From SIG437 sp045648985 (GTDB lineage: Bacteria > Bacillota > Clostridia > UBA1381 > UBA9506): DNA of 64,000 bases. Within the stretch, counting starts at the first letter, position 1. Every line of letters begins with the position of its first letter. The position numbers were made by a program, and so were the translations under genes. A model generated the notes under the pieces. It saw only the letters and a list, made by a program, of their open reading frames with translations, was not told where the DNA came from and searched no databases. The stretch covers positions 1 to 64,000 of the forward strand of contig JAZROZ010000023.1 of assembly GCA_045648985.1 (NCBI GenBank). Reading direction: 5' to 3'. This document shows, piece by piece, positions 30,629-38,878 of the stretch.

Positions 30629-31870
30629 ATGAACAAATATAGAGATTTTGATAATTATTTAAAAGAGTTCCCAACTGAAGATGGTTTTTTTGGTCAGTAT
30701 GGTGGCTCATATATTACAGATAAGCTTCAGGCAGCCTTTAAAGAAGCTGATGATGCATATGAGGCAATATGCCATTCAGCACAGTTTATTAACGAGCTGA
30801 GAAGAATAAGAAAAGAATTTCAGGGGAGACCGACACCTGTTTATCACTGTGAAAGACTCTCTAAAATATTTGGTAATTGTCAGATTTATTTAAAAAGAGA
30901 GGACTTAAACCACACAGGAGCTCATAAGCTCAATCATTGTATGGGTGAAGGACTTTTGGCAAAATATCTTGGAAAGAAAAAGATAATCGCAGAAACAGGC
31001 GCAGGTCAGCATGGTGTTGCTATTGCAACTGCAGCAGCATATTTCGGGATGGAATGTGATGTTTATATGGGTGAAGTGGATATTAAAAAGCAACATCCTA
31101 ACGTTATAAGAATGAAGATGCTTGGTGCAAATGTAATTCCTGTTACAAAAGGACTTAAGACATTAAAGGAAGCTTGTGATGCTGCATTTGAAGCATATCT
31201 TAATGAATATGAAGATGCAATATATTGTATAGGAACTGCGGCAGGTCCGCATCCTTTCCCGAAAATGGTAAGAGATTTTCAGTCTGTTATAGGAATTGAG
31301 GCAAGAGAACAGTTCCTGGAAATGACAGGTATTATGCCAGATGCCGTTTGTGCTTGTGTCGGCGGTGGCTCAAATTCACTTGGTATGTTTGTTCCGTTTT
31401 TAGCTGACCCTGTTGAAATATACGGAATAGAACCGCTTGGCAGAGGCTCAAAAGTGGGTGACCACGCAGCAACTATGCGCTTTGGAACAAAAGGTAAAAT
31501 TCACGGATATGAATCATACGTCCTTCAGGACGAAAATGGCGAACCGCTACCTGTATATTCTATAGCGAGCGGACTTGACTATCCGGGTGTTGGTCCTGAA
31601 CATGCTTATTTAAGAGATGCAGGAAGAGTTAACTATGATGTTGTTTCTGATGAAGAAGCGATGGAAGCATTCTTCCTTCTTTCAAGATATGAGGGCATCA
31701 TTCCTGCAATAGAGAGTGCGCATGCTGTAGCTTATGCACTTAAATATGCTAAAGAACACAAATCAGGTTCAATCCTTGTTTGTTTGTCAGGCAGAGGCGA
31801 TAAGGATATTGATTATGTTTATGAAAATTATGGTTGCGGGGAAAAGTTTAAGCTTGACTATGACGTATAA
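30629..31870 (+). CDS. trpB: Tryptophan synthase beta chain-like protein
   Basis: The product is 413 aa, a fold-type II PLP enzyme. KREDLNHTGAHKLNHCMG carries the PLP lysine (Lys100), IIAETGAGQHGVA the catalytic Glu, CVGGGSNSLGMF the phosphate loop, and LDYPGVGPEHA follows. The sequence after the lysine (LNHCMGEG) departs from the usual INNAL-type loop that contacts the alpha subunit. No trpA or other trp gene is nearby; the gene stands between tRNA-Lys and its own terminator. It may be a free-standing serine/indole enzyme or a relative with another nucleophile. Confidence 0.85.
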   Translation: MNKYRDFDNYLKEFPTEDGFFGQYGGSYITDKLQAAFKEADDAYEAICHSAQFINELRRIRKEFQGRPTPVYHCERLSKIFGNCQIYLKREDLNHTGAHKLNHCMGEGLLAKYLGKKKIIAETGAGQHGVAIATAAAYFGMECDVYMGEVDIKKQHPNVIRMKMLGANVIPVTKGLKTLKEACDAAFEAYLNEYEDAIYCIGTAAGPHPFPKMVRDFQSVIGIEAREQFLEMTGIMPDAVCACVGGGSNSLGMFVPFLADPVEIYGIEPLGRGSKVGDHAATMRFGTKGKIHGYESYVLQDENGEPLPVYSIASGLDYPGVGPEHAYLRDAGRVNYDVVSDEEAMEAFFLLSRYEGIIPAIESAHAVAYALKYAKEHKSGSILVCLSGRGDKDIDYVYENYGCGEKFKLDYDV

Positions 31871-31884
31871 GAAATAGAGTAATA

Positions 31885-31917
31885 AAAAACGGCATCTTCA
31901 TCGAAGATGCCGTTTTT
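31885..31917. terminator. Bidirectional terminator
   Basis: AAAAACGGCATCTTC pairs perfectly with GAAGATGCCGTTTTT around ATC, with A- and T-runs. It lies between trpB and the convergent antiporter gene. Confidence 0.9.
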
Positions 31918-31926
31918 ATATGTTAT

Positions 31927-33549
31927 TTACTGAACCGTTTTGTTCTTAGTAATAGCTTTAATTACAAAGAGTGTTGCAATTGTTAAGATAATTCCTATTG
32001 GAAGGAGAACGTAAGCACTCTGAACAACTGCAGCTAAAAGATAAACAACAAATGAGATAGCGGCAACTGTGATTGTATATGGAAGCTGTGTAGATACGTG
32101 GTTGATATGATTTGACTGGCTTCCTGCAGATGACATAATTGTTGTATCTGAAATAGGTGAGCAGTGGTCACCGCAAACAGCACCAGCAAGACAAGCTGAA
32201 ACACCGATAATTAAGAGATTGCTGTCAGCAGGGAAGATTGCTGTAACAATCGGGATTAAGATACCAAATGTACCCCAAGACGTTCCTGTTGAGAATGAGA
32301 GTACACAAGCAACCAAGAAGATAATTGCAGGTAAGAAGTTTGCAAGGCCTGCAGCTGCTGAATCCATAAGCATTTCAACATATTCTGCTGCACCTAAAAG
32401 GCCTGTCATATTCTTAAGTGCGGTTGCAAATGTCAAGATTAAGATTGCAGGAACCATTGCAATAAAGCCCTTTGGAATACACTCCATAGCTTCTTTGAAT
32501 GTGATGATTCTTCTTGCAATTAGGTAAACTATTGCAACTATTAAAGCGACTAAAGCACCCCAGGGAAGACCTACTGTTGCATCTGTATTACCAAACGCTG
32601 TTACAAAATCATCTCCTGCAAAGAATCCGCCGACATATAAAAGACCGAGGATAGATAAGATAACTAGTACGATAACAGGGAAAATAAGGTCAACAACTTT
32701 ACCCTTTGGATTAGCTTCTTCTACATCAACCTTTTTGGCATCTTCTTTTCCACTTGTAAATAAGTCGCCTTTAGTCATTGCATTGAATTCATGTAATTTC
32801 ATCGCGCCGTAATCGAACTTCATAAGAATAATTGCGATTATAAATACAAACATCAAAAGTGAGTAGAAGTTATAAGGAATTGCACGAATGAAAAGCTCAA
32901 TTCCTGAAAAACCTGTACCCTCTGTGAATTCAGAAACGGCTGCTGCCCAAGAAGAAACAGGAGCAATCATACAAACAGGAGCAGCTGTTGCATCGATTAA
33001 GAATGCGAGCTTAGCACGTGAAATTTTGTGACTATCTGTAACTGGGAGCATAACGCTACCTACTGTTAAGCAGTTAAAATAGTCGTCGATGAAAATCAAA
33101 ACACCTAAAATAAATGTTGCAAACATTGCACCGACACGTGATTTGATGTGCGTTTCTGCCCAACGACCAAATGCTGCAGAGCCGCCTGCTTTGTTTACTA
33201 AAGCAACGAGTGCACCAAGTATTACCAAGAACACGAAAATACCGGCTGTGCCTGCTACTGCATCAATAATGCCGGCACTTACAACGTTGTCAAGTGCCAT
33301 AACAGGATTGAAGTTAGCGGAGAGTAATCCGCCCAAAACAATACCGATAAACAAGGAAGAATAAACTTCTTTTGTTATCAGGGCGAGCGCGATAGCCACA
33401 AGCGGTGGAACAAGAGCCCAGAATGTTGAATGGAAATTGCTTACAAATTCTCCGTCTTCACCTGTTGCAAACACCATAAGTGATGTTGAGAACAACACTA
33501 AGAGAGAAATGAGAACTGTGATGATTGTCTTTTTGTTTAAAAATCTCAT
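31927..33549 (-). CDS. NhaC-family Na+/H+ (or solute/cation) antiporter
   Basis: The product is 540 aa with about 12 membrane segments. It starts with a leader-like hydrophobic segment (residues 8-29), followed by WALVPPLVAIALALITKEVYSS. Conserved features include FIDDYFNCLTVGSVMLPV, DATAAPVCMIAPVSSWAAA, SFSTGTSWGTFGILIPI and GAVCGDHCSPISDTTIMSS. NhaC-type carriers exchange Na+ for H+, or malate/lactate in the MleN branch; the substrate cannot be fixed here. It is monocistronic. Confidence 0.9.
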   Translation of the reverse strand: MRFLNKKTIITVLISLLVLFSTSLMVFATGEDGEFVSNFHSTFWALVPPLVAIALALITKEVYSSLFIGIVLGGLLSANFNPVMALDNVVSAGIIDAVAGTAGIFVFLVILGALVALVNKAGGSAAFGRWAETHIKSRVGAMFATFILGVLIFIDDYFNCLTVGSVMLPVTDSHKISRAKLAFLIDATAAPVCMIAPVSSWAAAVSEFTEGTGFSGIELFIRAIPYNFYSLLMFVFIIAIILMKFDYGAMKLHEFNAMTKGDLFTSGKEDAKKVDVEEANPKGKVVDLIFPVIVLVILSILGLLYVGGFFAGDDFVTAFGNTDATVGLPWGALVALIVAIVYLIARRIITFKEAMECIPKGFIAMVPAILILTFATALKNMTGLLGAAEYVEMLMDSAAAGLANFLPAIIFLVACVLSFSTGTSWGTFGILIPIVTAIFPADSNLLIIGVSACLAGAVCGDHCSPISDTTIMSSAGSQSNHINHVSTQLPYTITVAAISFVVYLLAAVVQSAYVLLPIGIILTIATLFVIKAITKNKTVQ

Positions 33550-33625
33550 TTTTAAACCTCCGTCTTATTATTTGTGATTTGTTCACAATTTGTTAATTTT
33601 ATGTTAGCATATTATGGAAAAATTG

Positions 33626-34561
33626 TCAAGCCGTTTTCGACGTTTTATGACAATTTCCCCGTTTTTCAGGAAGCTGTACTAAAATGATGGCAACAAACAT
33701 TAATATACATCCTAAAATCTCTCGTATATCAAGCTGACCGCCTGTTAATTCCCATCCGCATGCTACTAAAATTACTGTTGTAAGGGAAGCAAAAACTGAC
33801 TCTAAGCTCATTAAGATTGATGCAGATGTCGGGTCAGTATATTTCTGTGCAACAATCTGCAGAGTATATGCAACACCACACGACATAATGCCTGAATATC
33901 CGATGGAAGCCCAACAATTAAGTACAAGCTTTGGCTCGGGGATTTCAGTAAACAGCATACATATAATATTTATGATTCCGCATACGAAAAACTGAATTGA
34001 TGCAAGCTTAACACCGTCAACCTTTGGTGAGTAGTAGTCAATAACTAAAATATGTCCTGCGAAAACAAAAGCACAAATAAAAGTTAAAACATCGCCTTTG
34101 TTTATTGATAAGTCGGAGTCAATGCACATAAGGTAAAGACCTGTAACTGCTATCAAAACAGAAATAATCATAACAGGACGAAGCTTTTTGCCCATAAAAA
34201 GATATGTAAATGGAATGATTACCATATATAAAGCTGTGATAAATCCTGATTTTCCGGGACTTGTATAAACCATTCCTGCCGTTTGCAGAGTACTTGCTAT
34301 GCAAAGAAGTATTCCGCATAAAACACCTGCTATAATGAGAGTTTTATCAATTTTATAAATGGGGGTGCCTTTTTTCTTTTTAGCTCTGTCAAGGAAAAAT
34401 ATAACGGGAAGAAGAACTATACCGCCAAGAAGACTCCTAATTCCGTTAAATGCAACAGGCGGAATAAGTTCAACTCCCTTGCTTTGAGATATAAATGAAA
34501 CTCCCCATACTAAAGCGATGAGAAAAAAAAGCATATTTCCTTTTAGTTTTTGATTTTTCAT
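33626..34561 (-). CDS. EamA/DMT-family transporter
   Basis: The product is 311 aa with ten predicted membrane segments in two repeats. It starts with FFLIALVWGVSFISQSKGVE, and the second repeat has GIMSCGVAYTLQIVAQKYTDPT and SASILMSLESVFASL, both EamA landmarks. Members usually export or import small metabolites or amino acids. It is not clearly in an operon. Confidence 0.9.
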   Translation of the reverse strand: MKNQKLKGNMLFFLIALVWGVSFISQSKGVELIPPVAFNGIRSLLGGIVLLPVIFFLDRAKKKKGTPIYKIDKTLIIAGVLCGILLCIASTLQTAGMVYTSPGKSGFITALYMVIIPFTYLFMGKKLRPVMIISVLIAVTGLYLMCIDSDLSINKGDVLTFICAFVFAGHILVIDYYSPKVDGVKLASIQFFVCGIINIICMLFTEIPEPKLVLNCWASIGYSGIMSCGVAYTLQIVAQKYTDPTSASILMSLESVFASLTTVILVACGWELTGGQLDIREILGCILMFVAIILVQLPEKRGNCHKTSKTA

Positions 34562-34602
34562 ATTATTTACTCCGATTTATATTATATAGTCAGTTTGAAA
34601 GT

Positions 34603-35175
34603 TTACGATATTAATGCCGAGTAGCACAGTCTTACTGCATCTCCTCTTAAAAGTTTTTCGTTATTATATACAACACTCTTTGTAAAGTCGTCTGATAAAA
34701 CACCTGATTCAATTCCCAACTGATACACATTTTCAATAGTAACATCATTGTATCCCAGCATAGTTAAAAGGATTTTTGTAAATTCCTTTCCTGTAATAAC
34801 TCTGTCAGGGTGAAAAGTTGTTTCACTTGTGCCGTTTACAAGTCCCATCTTCTTTGCTGCAGTCACTTCCTTATATGCCCAATGTCCGTCTAAATCACTA
34901 AACACAGGCGAGGGCATACCAATAACTCCCGGATTTTCAGGATGCATCCTGAAAATGAGACAAACTGATTCTGCTCGTGTAATATCTCTTTTCAGTTCAT
35001 AGCCGTTCCCTGTTCCTTTTAAAACATCAAGAGCAATTAACAAAGCCACCTCAGTGCTATCTTCCTTAAGAATTGGTATATCGCTACGCGATAAAAATGT
35101 TTTATCTGCAAATGCTTGTGTACTACTTATAATTATGAAGAGTATCGCAAATGAAACTGATAATATTTTTTTCAT
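34603..35175 (-). CDS. Secreted protein with an S-layer homology (SLH)-type domain
   Basis: The product is 190 aa. An N-terminal signal peptide (KKILSVSFAILFIIISSTQAFA) is followed by SLH-type blocks such as ITRAESVCLIFRM, SDLDGHWAYKEVTAAKKMG, LVNGTSETTFHPDRVITGKE and FTKILLTMLGY. SLH domains anchor proteins to wall polymers. It carries no other domain. The third ATG (35175) is used because AGGAG touches the first one. Confidence 0.85.
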   Translation of the reverse strand: MKKILSVSFAILFIIISSTQAFADKTFLSRSDIPILKEDSTEVALLIALDVLKGTGNGYELKRDITRAESVCLIFRMHPENPGVIGMPSPVFSDLDGHWAYKEVTAAKKMGLVNGTSETTFHPDRVITGKEFTKILLTMLGYNDVTIENVYQLGIESGVLSDDFTKSVVYNNEKLLRGDAVRLCYSALIS

Positions 35176-35302
35176 TTTCATCATCTCCTATTTATAAAGT
35201 ATATCACAGAATAAGACTCAAATCAATTAAAAAGTGGCAGTTGTGTATATTTTCCATAATAAATAAGAAAATAACAGTATTATTATCAAGGAGTAAATGA
35301 CT

Positions 35303-37213
35303 ATGGAAGATAAGAAAGGAACAAAACCATATATCCCTGCAGATAAGGTGATGCCCGAAATGACCGTAACGTCAATAATAACGGGAGTAATACTTGCTTT
35401 GGTTTTCGGTGCTGCAAATGCATATCTCGGCTTAAGAGTAGGTATGACAGTTTCTGCTTCAATTCCTGCAGCAGTTGTGTCAATGGGCGTTTTGCGTGTT
35501 ATACTTAAAAGAAATTCTGTTTTAGAAAGCAATGTTGTGCAAACTATCGGCTCAGCAGGTGAATCTGTTGCCGCAGGAGCGATTTTCACTTTGCCCGCAC
35601 TGTTTTTATGGGCTAAGGAAGGGATAGCATCAAAACCGGATCTTTTGGAAATTACATTAATTGCACTTGTGGGCGGACTTTTAGGTGTGTTTTTTATGGT
35701 GCCATTAAGAAGCACATTAATCGTAAAAGAACACAATATACTGCCATATCCTGAAGGTACGGCTTGTGCTGAAGTGCTTTTGGCAGGGGAAGAAGGTGGC
35801 TCTAAGGCGTCCGTTGTGTTTGGCGGTATGGGATTTGCAGCAATCATAAAATTCATAATTGACGGTCTTAAAATCGTACCGGGAGAAATTTCACTCAAGG
35901 TAAAGGGATATAGCGGCGAGATAGGAACACAAATCTATCCTGCCGTTTTAGGTGTTGGATATATCTGTGGACCAAAAATTGCTTCATATATGTTTTCAGG
36001 TGGTGTGCTTAGCTGGCTTGTTATTATACCTCTTATTGTGATGTTTGGTAAAGACTCTGTTTTTTATCCCGCTAAAGAAACTATTGAAGCTCTATATAAT
36101 AGCGGCGGAGCAAATGCGATATGGAGCACATATATAAGGTATATAGGTGCGGGAGCTTTAGCCTGTGGCGGAATAATTAGCCTCATAAAAAGTATGCCAC
36201 TGATTTTAAATACTTTTAAGGAAACATTAAAAGGATTTAAGATAAAAGACGGTGAAAATGAAAAAAGAACAGATAAAAATATAAGCATAAAAACTGTACT
36301 CTTGATGATTTGCATTTTAACACTTACAGTATGGCTTATACCGGTCATCCCAGTATCGTTTACGGGCGCTGTTATTGTTGTTGTCTTTGGATTCTTTTTT
36401 GGTTCAGTATCATCACGTATGGTAGGACTCGTTGGAAGCAGTAATAATCCCGTTTCAGGAATGGCTATTGCAACACTCATTATCACAACGTTTATTTTAA
36501 AGCTGGCAGGACAGTCTGGAAGTGCTGCTATGGTAAGTGCAATTGTTATAGGCTCTGTAATATGCATTATAACGGCTGTAGCAAGTGACACATCTCAGGA
36601 TTTAAAGACAGGATATCTGCTTGGTGCAACACCGAAAAAACAACAAATAGGCGAGATTGTTGGTGTGGTTTTTGCAGCACTTTCAATCGGTGGAACATTA
36701 TATCTATTAGACAATGCTTGGGGATTTGGTTCAAAGGAGCTTGCCGCACCTCAGGCAACACTTATGAAACTGATTGTAGAAGGTGTAATGGAAGCAAATC
36801 TGCCATGGGGATTAGTTTTCTCGGGTGTGTTCATTGCTATTGTAGCAGAAATATTAGGAATACCGGTACTGGCTTTTGCGATAGGAATTTATCTCCCTGT
36901 ACACCTTAATGCGTGTATTATGGCAGGTGGATTAATAAGACTTTTAGCAGACAGACTAAAGGGAAGCGAAAAACGCAGAAAAACGGCAATCAGCAACGGA
37001 CTTTTGTTTTGCTCAGGAATGATTGCAGGAGAGGGTATAGCAGGTATAATACTTGCTGTTTTAGCGGTAAGCGGTGTTGCAGCCCTTGTTGATATGTCGG
37101 CTCTGACAGAAAATGGTGGAAATTTAGTAATTTTAGGAAGTTTGATTATTTTTGGGATTATAATTATTTCTGTATTGAAAATTACCGTATGGAGAAAGGA
37201 AAAAAATGAATAA
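35303..37213 (+). CDS. OPT-family oligopeptide transporter
   Basis: The product is 636 aa with about 14-16 membrane segments. MTVTSIITGVILALVFGAANAYLG, named here as the words MTVTSIITG and GAANAYLGLRVGM, and PYPEGTACAEVL, QDLKTGYLLGATPKKQQIGE and PVLAFAIGIYLPVHLNA are OPT hallmarks. Members carry small peptides, peptide-like chelates or modified peptides with protons. The ATG at 35303 has AAGGAG 9 nt upstream. Its end overlaps a PqqD-like gene by 8 nt, a tight coupling that suggests a joint task. Confidence 0.92.
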   Translation: MEDKKGTKPYIPADKVMPEMTVTSIITGVILALVFGAANAYLGLRVGMTVSASIPAAVVSMGVLRVILKRNSVLESNVVQTIGSAGESVAAGAIFTLPALFLWAKEGIASKPDLLEITLIALVGGLLGVFFMVPLRSTLIVKEHNILPYPEGTACAEVLLAGEEGGSKASVVFGGMGFAAIIKFIIDGLKIVPGEISLKVKGYSGEIGTQIYPAVLGVGYICGPKIASYMFSGGVLSWLVIIPLIVMFGKDSVFYPAKETIEALYNSGGANAIWSTYIRYIGAGALACGGIISLIKSMPLILNTFKETLKGFKIKDGENEKRTDKNISIKTVLLMICILTLTVWLIPVIPVSFTGAVIVVVFGFFFGSVSSRMVGLVGSSNNPVSGMAIATLIITTFILKLAGQSGSAAMVSAIVIGSVICIITAVASDTSQDLKTGYLLGATPKKQQIGEIVGVVFAALSIGGTLYLLDNAWGFGSKELAAPQATLMKLIVEGVMEANLPWGLVFSGVFIAIVAEILGIPVLAFAIGIYLPVHLNACIMAGGLIRLLADRLKGSEKRRKTAISNGLLFCSGMIAGEGIAGIILAVLAVSGVAALVDMSALTENGGNLVILGSLIIFGIIIISVLKITVWRKEKNE

Positions 37214-37529
37214 AGAGAACTTTATTGATAAAAAACCAAAAATAAAGGAGGGCATTTTGTGGTATACGGACACAGATAAAAAAGTTACATTAAAATTAGA
37301 AAACAAAGGTTTTTTCTGTAGGTTATTAAAAAAACCACGTCTTTATTATATTCATTTAGACGAGCTTGGTAGTTTTGTGTGGCTGCAGGTCGATGGAAAA
37401 AAAGATATATATGAAATAGGAAAGAAGACGGAAGAAAAGTTTGGCTCAAAAACAGCGCCATTATTTGAAAGAATGATAAAATATTTTAAAATATTGGAGA
37501 GCTATAAGCTCGTTGAATGGGCAAAATAA
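37206..37529 (+). CDS. PqqD-like peptide chaperone (RRE fold)
   Basis: The product is 107 aa. The family pattern of a short winged-helix RRE is seen: VTLKLENKGFFCRLLKKP, IHLDELGSFVWLQVDGKKDI and GKKTEEKFGSKTAPLFERM. PqqD proteins hold precursor peptides for radical-SAM or other maturases. No precursor gene or maturase is next to it; instead it overlaps an OPT transporter gene by 8 nt. It may deliver or sense a peptide that the transporter handles. Confidence 0.8.
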   Translation: MNKENFIDKKPKIKEGILWYTDTDKKVTLKLENKGFFCRLLKKPRLYYIHLDELGSFVWLQVDGKKDIYEIGKKTEEKFGSKTAPLFERMIKYFKILESYKLVEWAK

Positions 37530-37580
37530 GGCGTTTTATGAAAAGAAAAGAAAATATTTCAAAAAAAACTAAAAAAAGAC

Positions 37581-37609
37581 TTGACAACTCAGAATAAAAT
37601 TGCTATAAT
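37581..37609 (+). promoter_or_regulatory. Consensus promoter of the plus-strand tRNA operon
   Basis: TTGACA (37581-37586), a 17-nt spacer and TATAAT (37604-37609), 29 nt before tRNA-Gly. Confidence 0.93.
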
Positions 37610-37637
37610 ATCTAAGTCGGCGATATGAGAGACTCGC

Positions 37638-37712
37638 GCGGGTGTAGTTCAATGGCTAGAATCTCAGCCTTCCAAGCTGATTGTGTGGGTTCGATTCCCA
37701 TCACCCGCTCCA
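37638..37712 (+). tRNA. tRNA-Gly(TCC)
   Basis: The acceptor GCGGGTG pairs with CACCCGC, the anticodon loop is CTTCCAA (TCC), the discriminator is T and CCA is encoded. It is the first gene of a six-tRNA operon. Confidence 0.95.
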
Positions 37713-37721
37713 CTTGGTTTT

Positions 37722-37798
<77 letters not shown>

Positions 37799-37853
37799 CA
37801 TTTTTTCCAAAACTTAATACGGCAGGAAAGAGCAAAGTTTCGTACCTTTCATG

Positions 37854-37930
37854 GTGGGTATAGCTCAGTTGGTTAGAGCGCTAGATTGTGGCTCTAGAGG
37901 TCGTCGGTTCGACTCCGATTACCCACCCCA
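37854..37930 (+). tRNA. tRNA-His(GTG)
   Basis: The acceptor GTGGGTA pairs with TACCCAC, the anticodon loop is TTGTGGC (GTG), and a G at 37853 can serve as the extra 5' G of tRNA-His facing C73. CCA is encoded. Confidence 0.94.
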
Positions 37931-37980
37931 CTTAGTATAATCGTTTGGCGCATGGGAATACTTATCATGGTATGGCATTT

Positions 37981-38056
37981 TGGGATGTCGCCAAGTTGGT
38001 AAGGCACCGGATTCTGATTCCGGCATTCGCAGGTTCGAGTCCTGCCATCCCAGCCA
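37981..38056 (+). tRNA. tRNA-Gln(CTG)
   Basis: The acceptor TGGGATG pairs with CATCCCA. The anticodon arm CCGGA-TTCTGAT-TCCGG gives CTG. The discriminator is G and CCA is encoded. Confidence 0.94.
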
Positions 38057-38074
38057 ATTTTATCCTATTACCGA

Positions 38075-38151
38075 TGGGATGTAGCCAAGTCGGTAAGGCA
38101 CCAGACTTTGACTCTGGCATTTCGTAGGTTCGAGTCCTGCCATCCCAGCCA
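38075..38151 (+). tRNA. tRNA-Gln(TTG)
   Basis: The acceptor TGGGATG pairs with CATCCCA. The anticodon arm CCAGA-CTTTGAC-TCTGG gives TTG. It is a close relative of the preceding tRNA-Gln(CTG), so the pair probably arose by duplication. Confidence 0.94.
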
Positions 38152-38155
38152 GTAT

Positions 38156-38231
38156 GGGTCATTAGCTCAGTCGGTAGAGCACTTGACTTTTAATCAAGTT
38201 GTCCGGGGTTCGATTCCCCGATGACTCACCA
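38156..38231 (+). tRNA. tRNA-Lys(TTT)
   Basis: The acceptor GGGTCAT pairs with ATGACTC, the anticodon loop is CTTTTAA (TTT) and CCA is encoded. It is the last gene of the operon. Confidence 0.95.
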
Positions 38232-38237
38232 AAAAAC

Positions 38238-38270
38238 AAGCATTGTGTTTTTGCACAGTGCTTATTTTTT
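38238..38270 (+). terminator. Terminator of the plus-strand tRNA operon
   Basis: AAGCATTGTG pairs with CACAGTGCTT (one wobble) and is followed by a T-run. Confidence 0.85.
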
Positions 38271-38339
38271 TATGCATAAAAATTCATTTTGTTAGTAACG
38301 TGTAAGTAACTGCGCGGATAATTCAAATAAAAATAATAC

Positions 38340-38415
38340 TTTTACCAATAAGATGTTGACAAATCAACATCTTATTGGTAAAATATACTTGTTGATTTTT
38401 CAACAAGTATATTTT
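38340..38415. promoter_or_regulatory. Promoter of the MarR operon covered by two long palindromes
   Basis: The promoter TTGACA (38356-38361), 17 nt, TAAAAT (38379-38384) lies inside a 20-bp perfect inverted repeat (38340-38359 / 38364-38383, spacer CAAA). A second, 16-bp perfect inverted repeat follows (38380-38395 / 38400-38415, spacer TTTT). Both share the centre GTTGA-N4-TCAAC, the form of a MarR dimer site. The regulator encoded 15 nt later should repress its own operon here. Confidence 0.8.
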
Positions 38416-38430
38416 TTAGGAGTGAGTTTT

Positions 38431-38877
38431 ATGGTGGGACGTTTTGAGATTTTTACGTTATCATTATCCGAAATACTTACAAGCTGGAATAAAATTGCTA
38501 CAGATGAGCTTAGCCCTTTTGGACTCAAGGGCTCATATGTGGTTTATCTTATTGCCCTTTATAAAAGCACCGATGGGCTTACATCTGCGAATTTGTGTGA
38601 GATATGCAACAGAGATAAAGCAGAGGTATCAAGGGCAGTTTCCGAAATGGAGAAGAAGGGTATTTTAGAAAGAACAAATGTAACAGTTAATGGTTATAGG
38701 GCAAAAATCACGTTGACGCAAGAGGGGAGAGAAATTACATCTGCCATCAGAGAAAGAGTAAAACTTGCAGTTGAAAAAGGCGGAAAAGGCTTATCCGGCG
38801 AGCAAAGAGAGAAATTCTATGAAGCGCTTCAGATAATCTCTGAAAACTTAAAAGAAATCAGTAGAGAGGGACTTTAA
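38431..38877 (+). CDS. MarR-family transcriptional regulator
   Basis: The product is 148 aa with the winged-helix core: FGLKGSYVVYLIALYKSTDG, TSANLCEICNRDKAEVSRAV, MEKKGILERTNV and AKITLTQEGREI. It has a typical helical N- and C-terminus for dimerisation. The ATG at 38431 follows TTAGGAGTG. It is the first gene of an operon with an alcohol and an aldehyde dehydrogenase and is preceded by two matching palindromes, so it is very likely an autorepressor released by an aldehyde, alcohol or similar small molecule. Confidence 0.9.
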   Translation: MVGRFEIFTLSLSEILTSWNKIATDELSPFGLKGSYVVYLIALYKSTDGLTSANLCEICNRDKAEVSRAVSEMEKKGILERTNVTVNGYRAKITLTQEGREITSAIRERVKLAVEKGGKGLSGEQREKFYEALQIISENLKEISREGL

Positions 38878-38878
38878 A

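Noticed and set aside
35227..35898. Minus-strand frame of 223 codons opposite the OPT transporter gene
   Set aside because: It is a shadow of the OPT gene, whose protein shows clear family motifs; the reverse product is low-complexity Ser/Thr/Ala/Pro-rich sequence.
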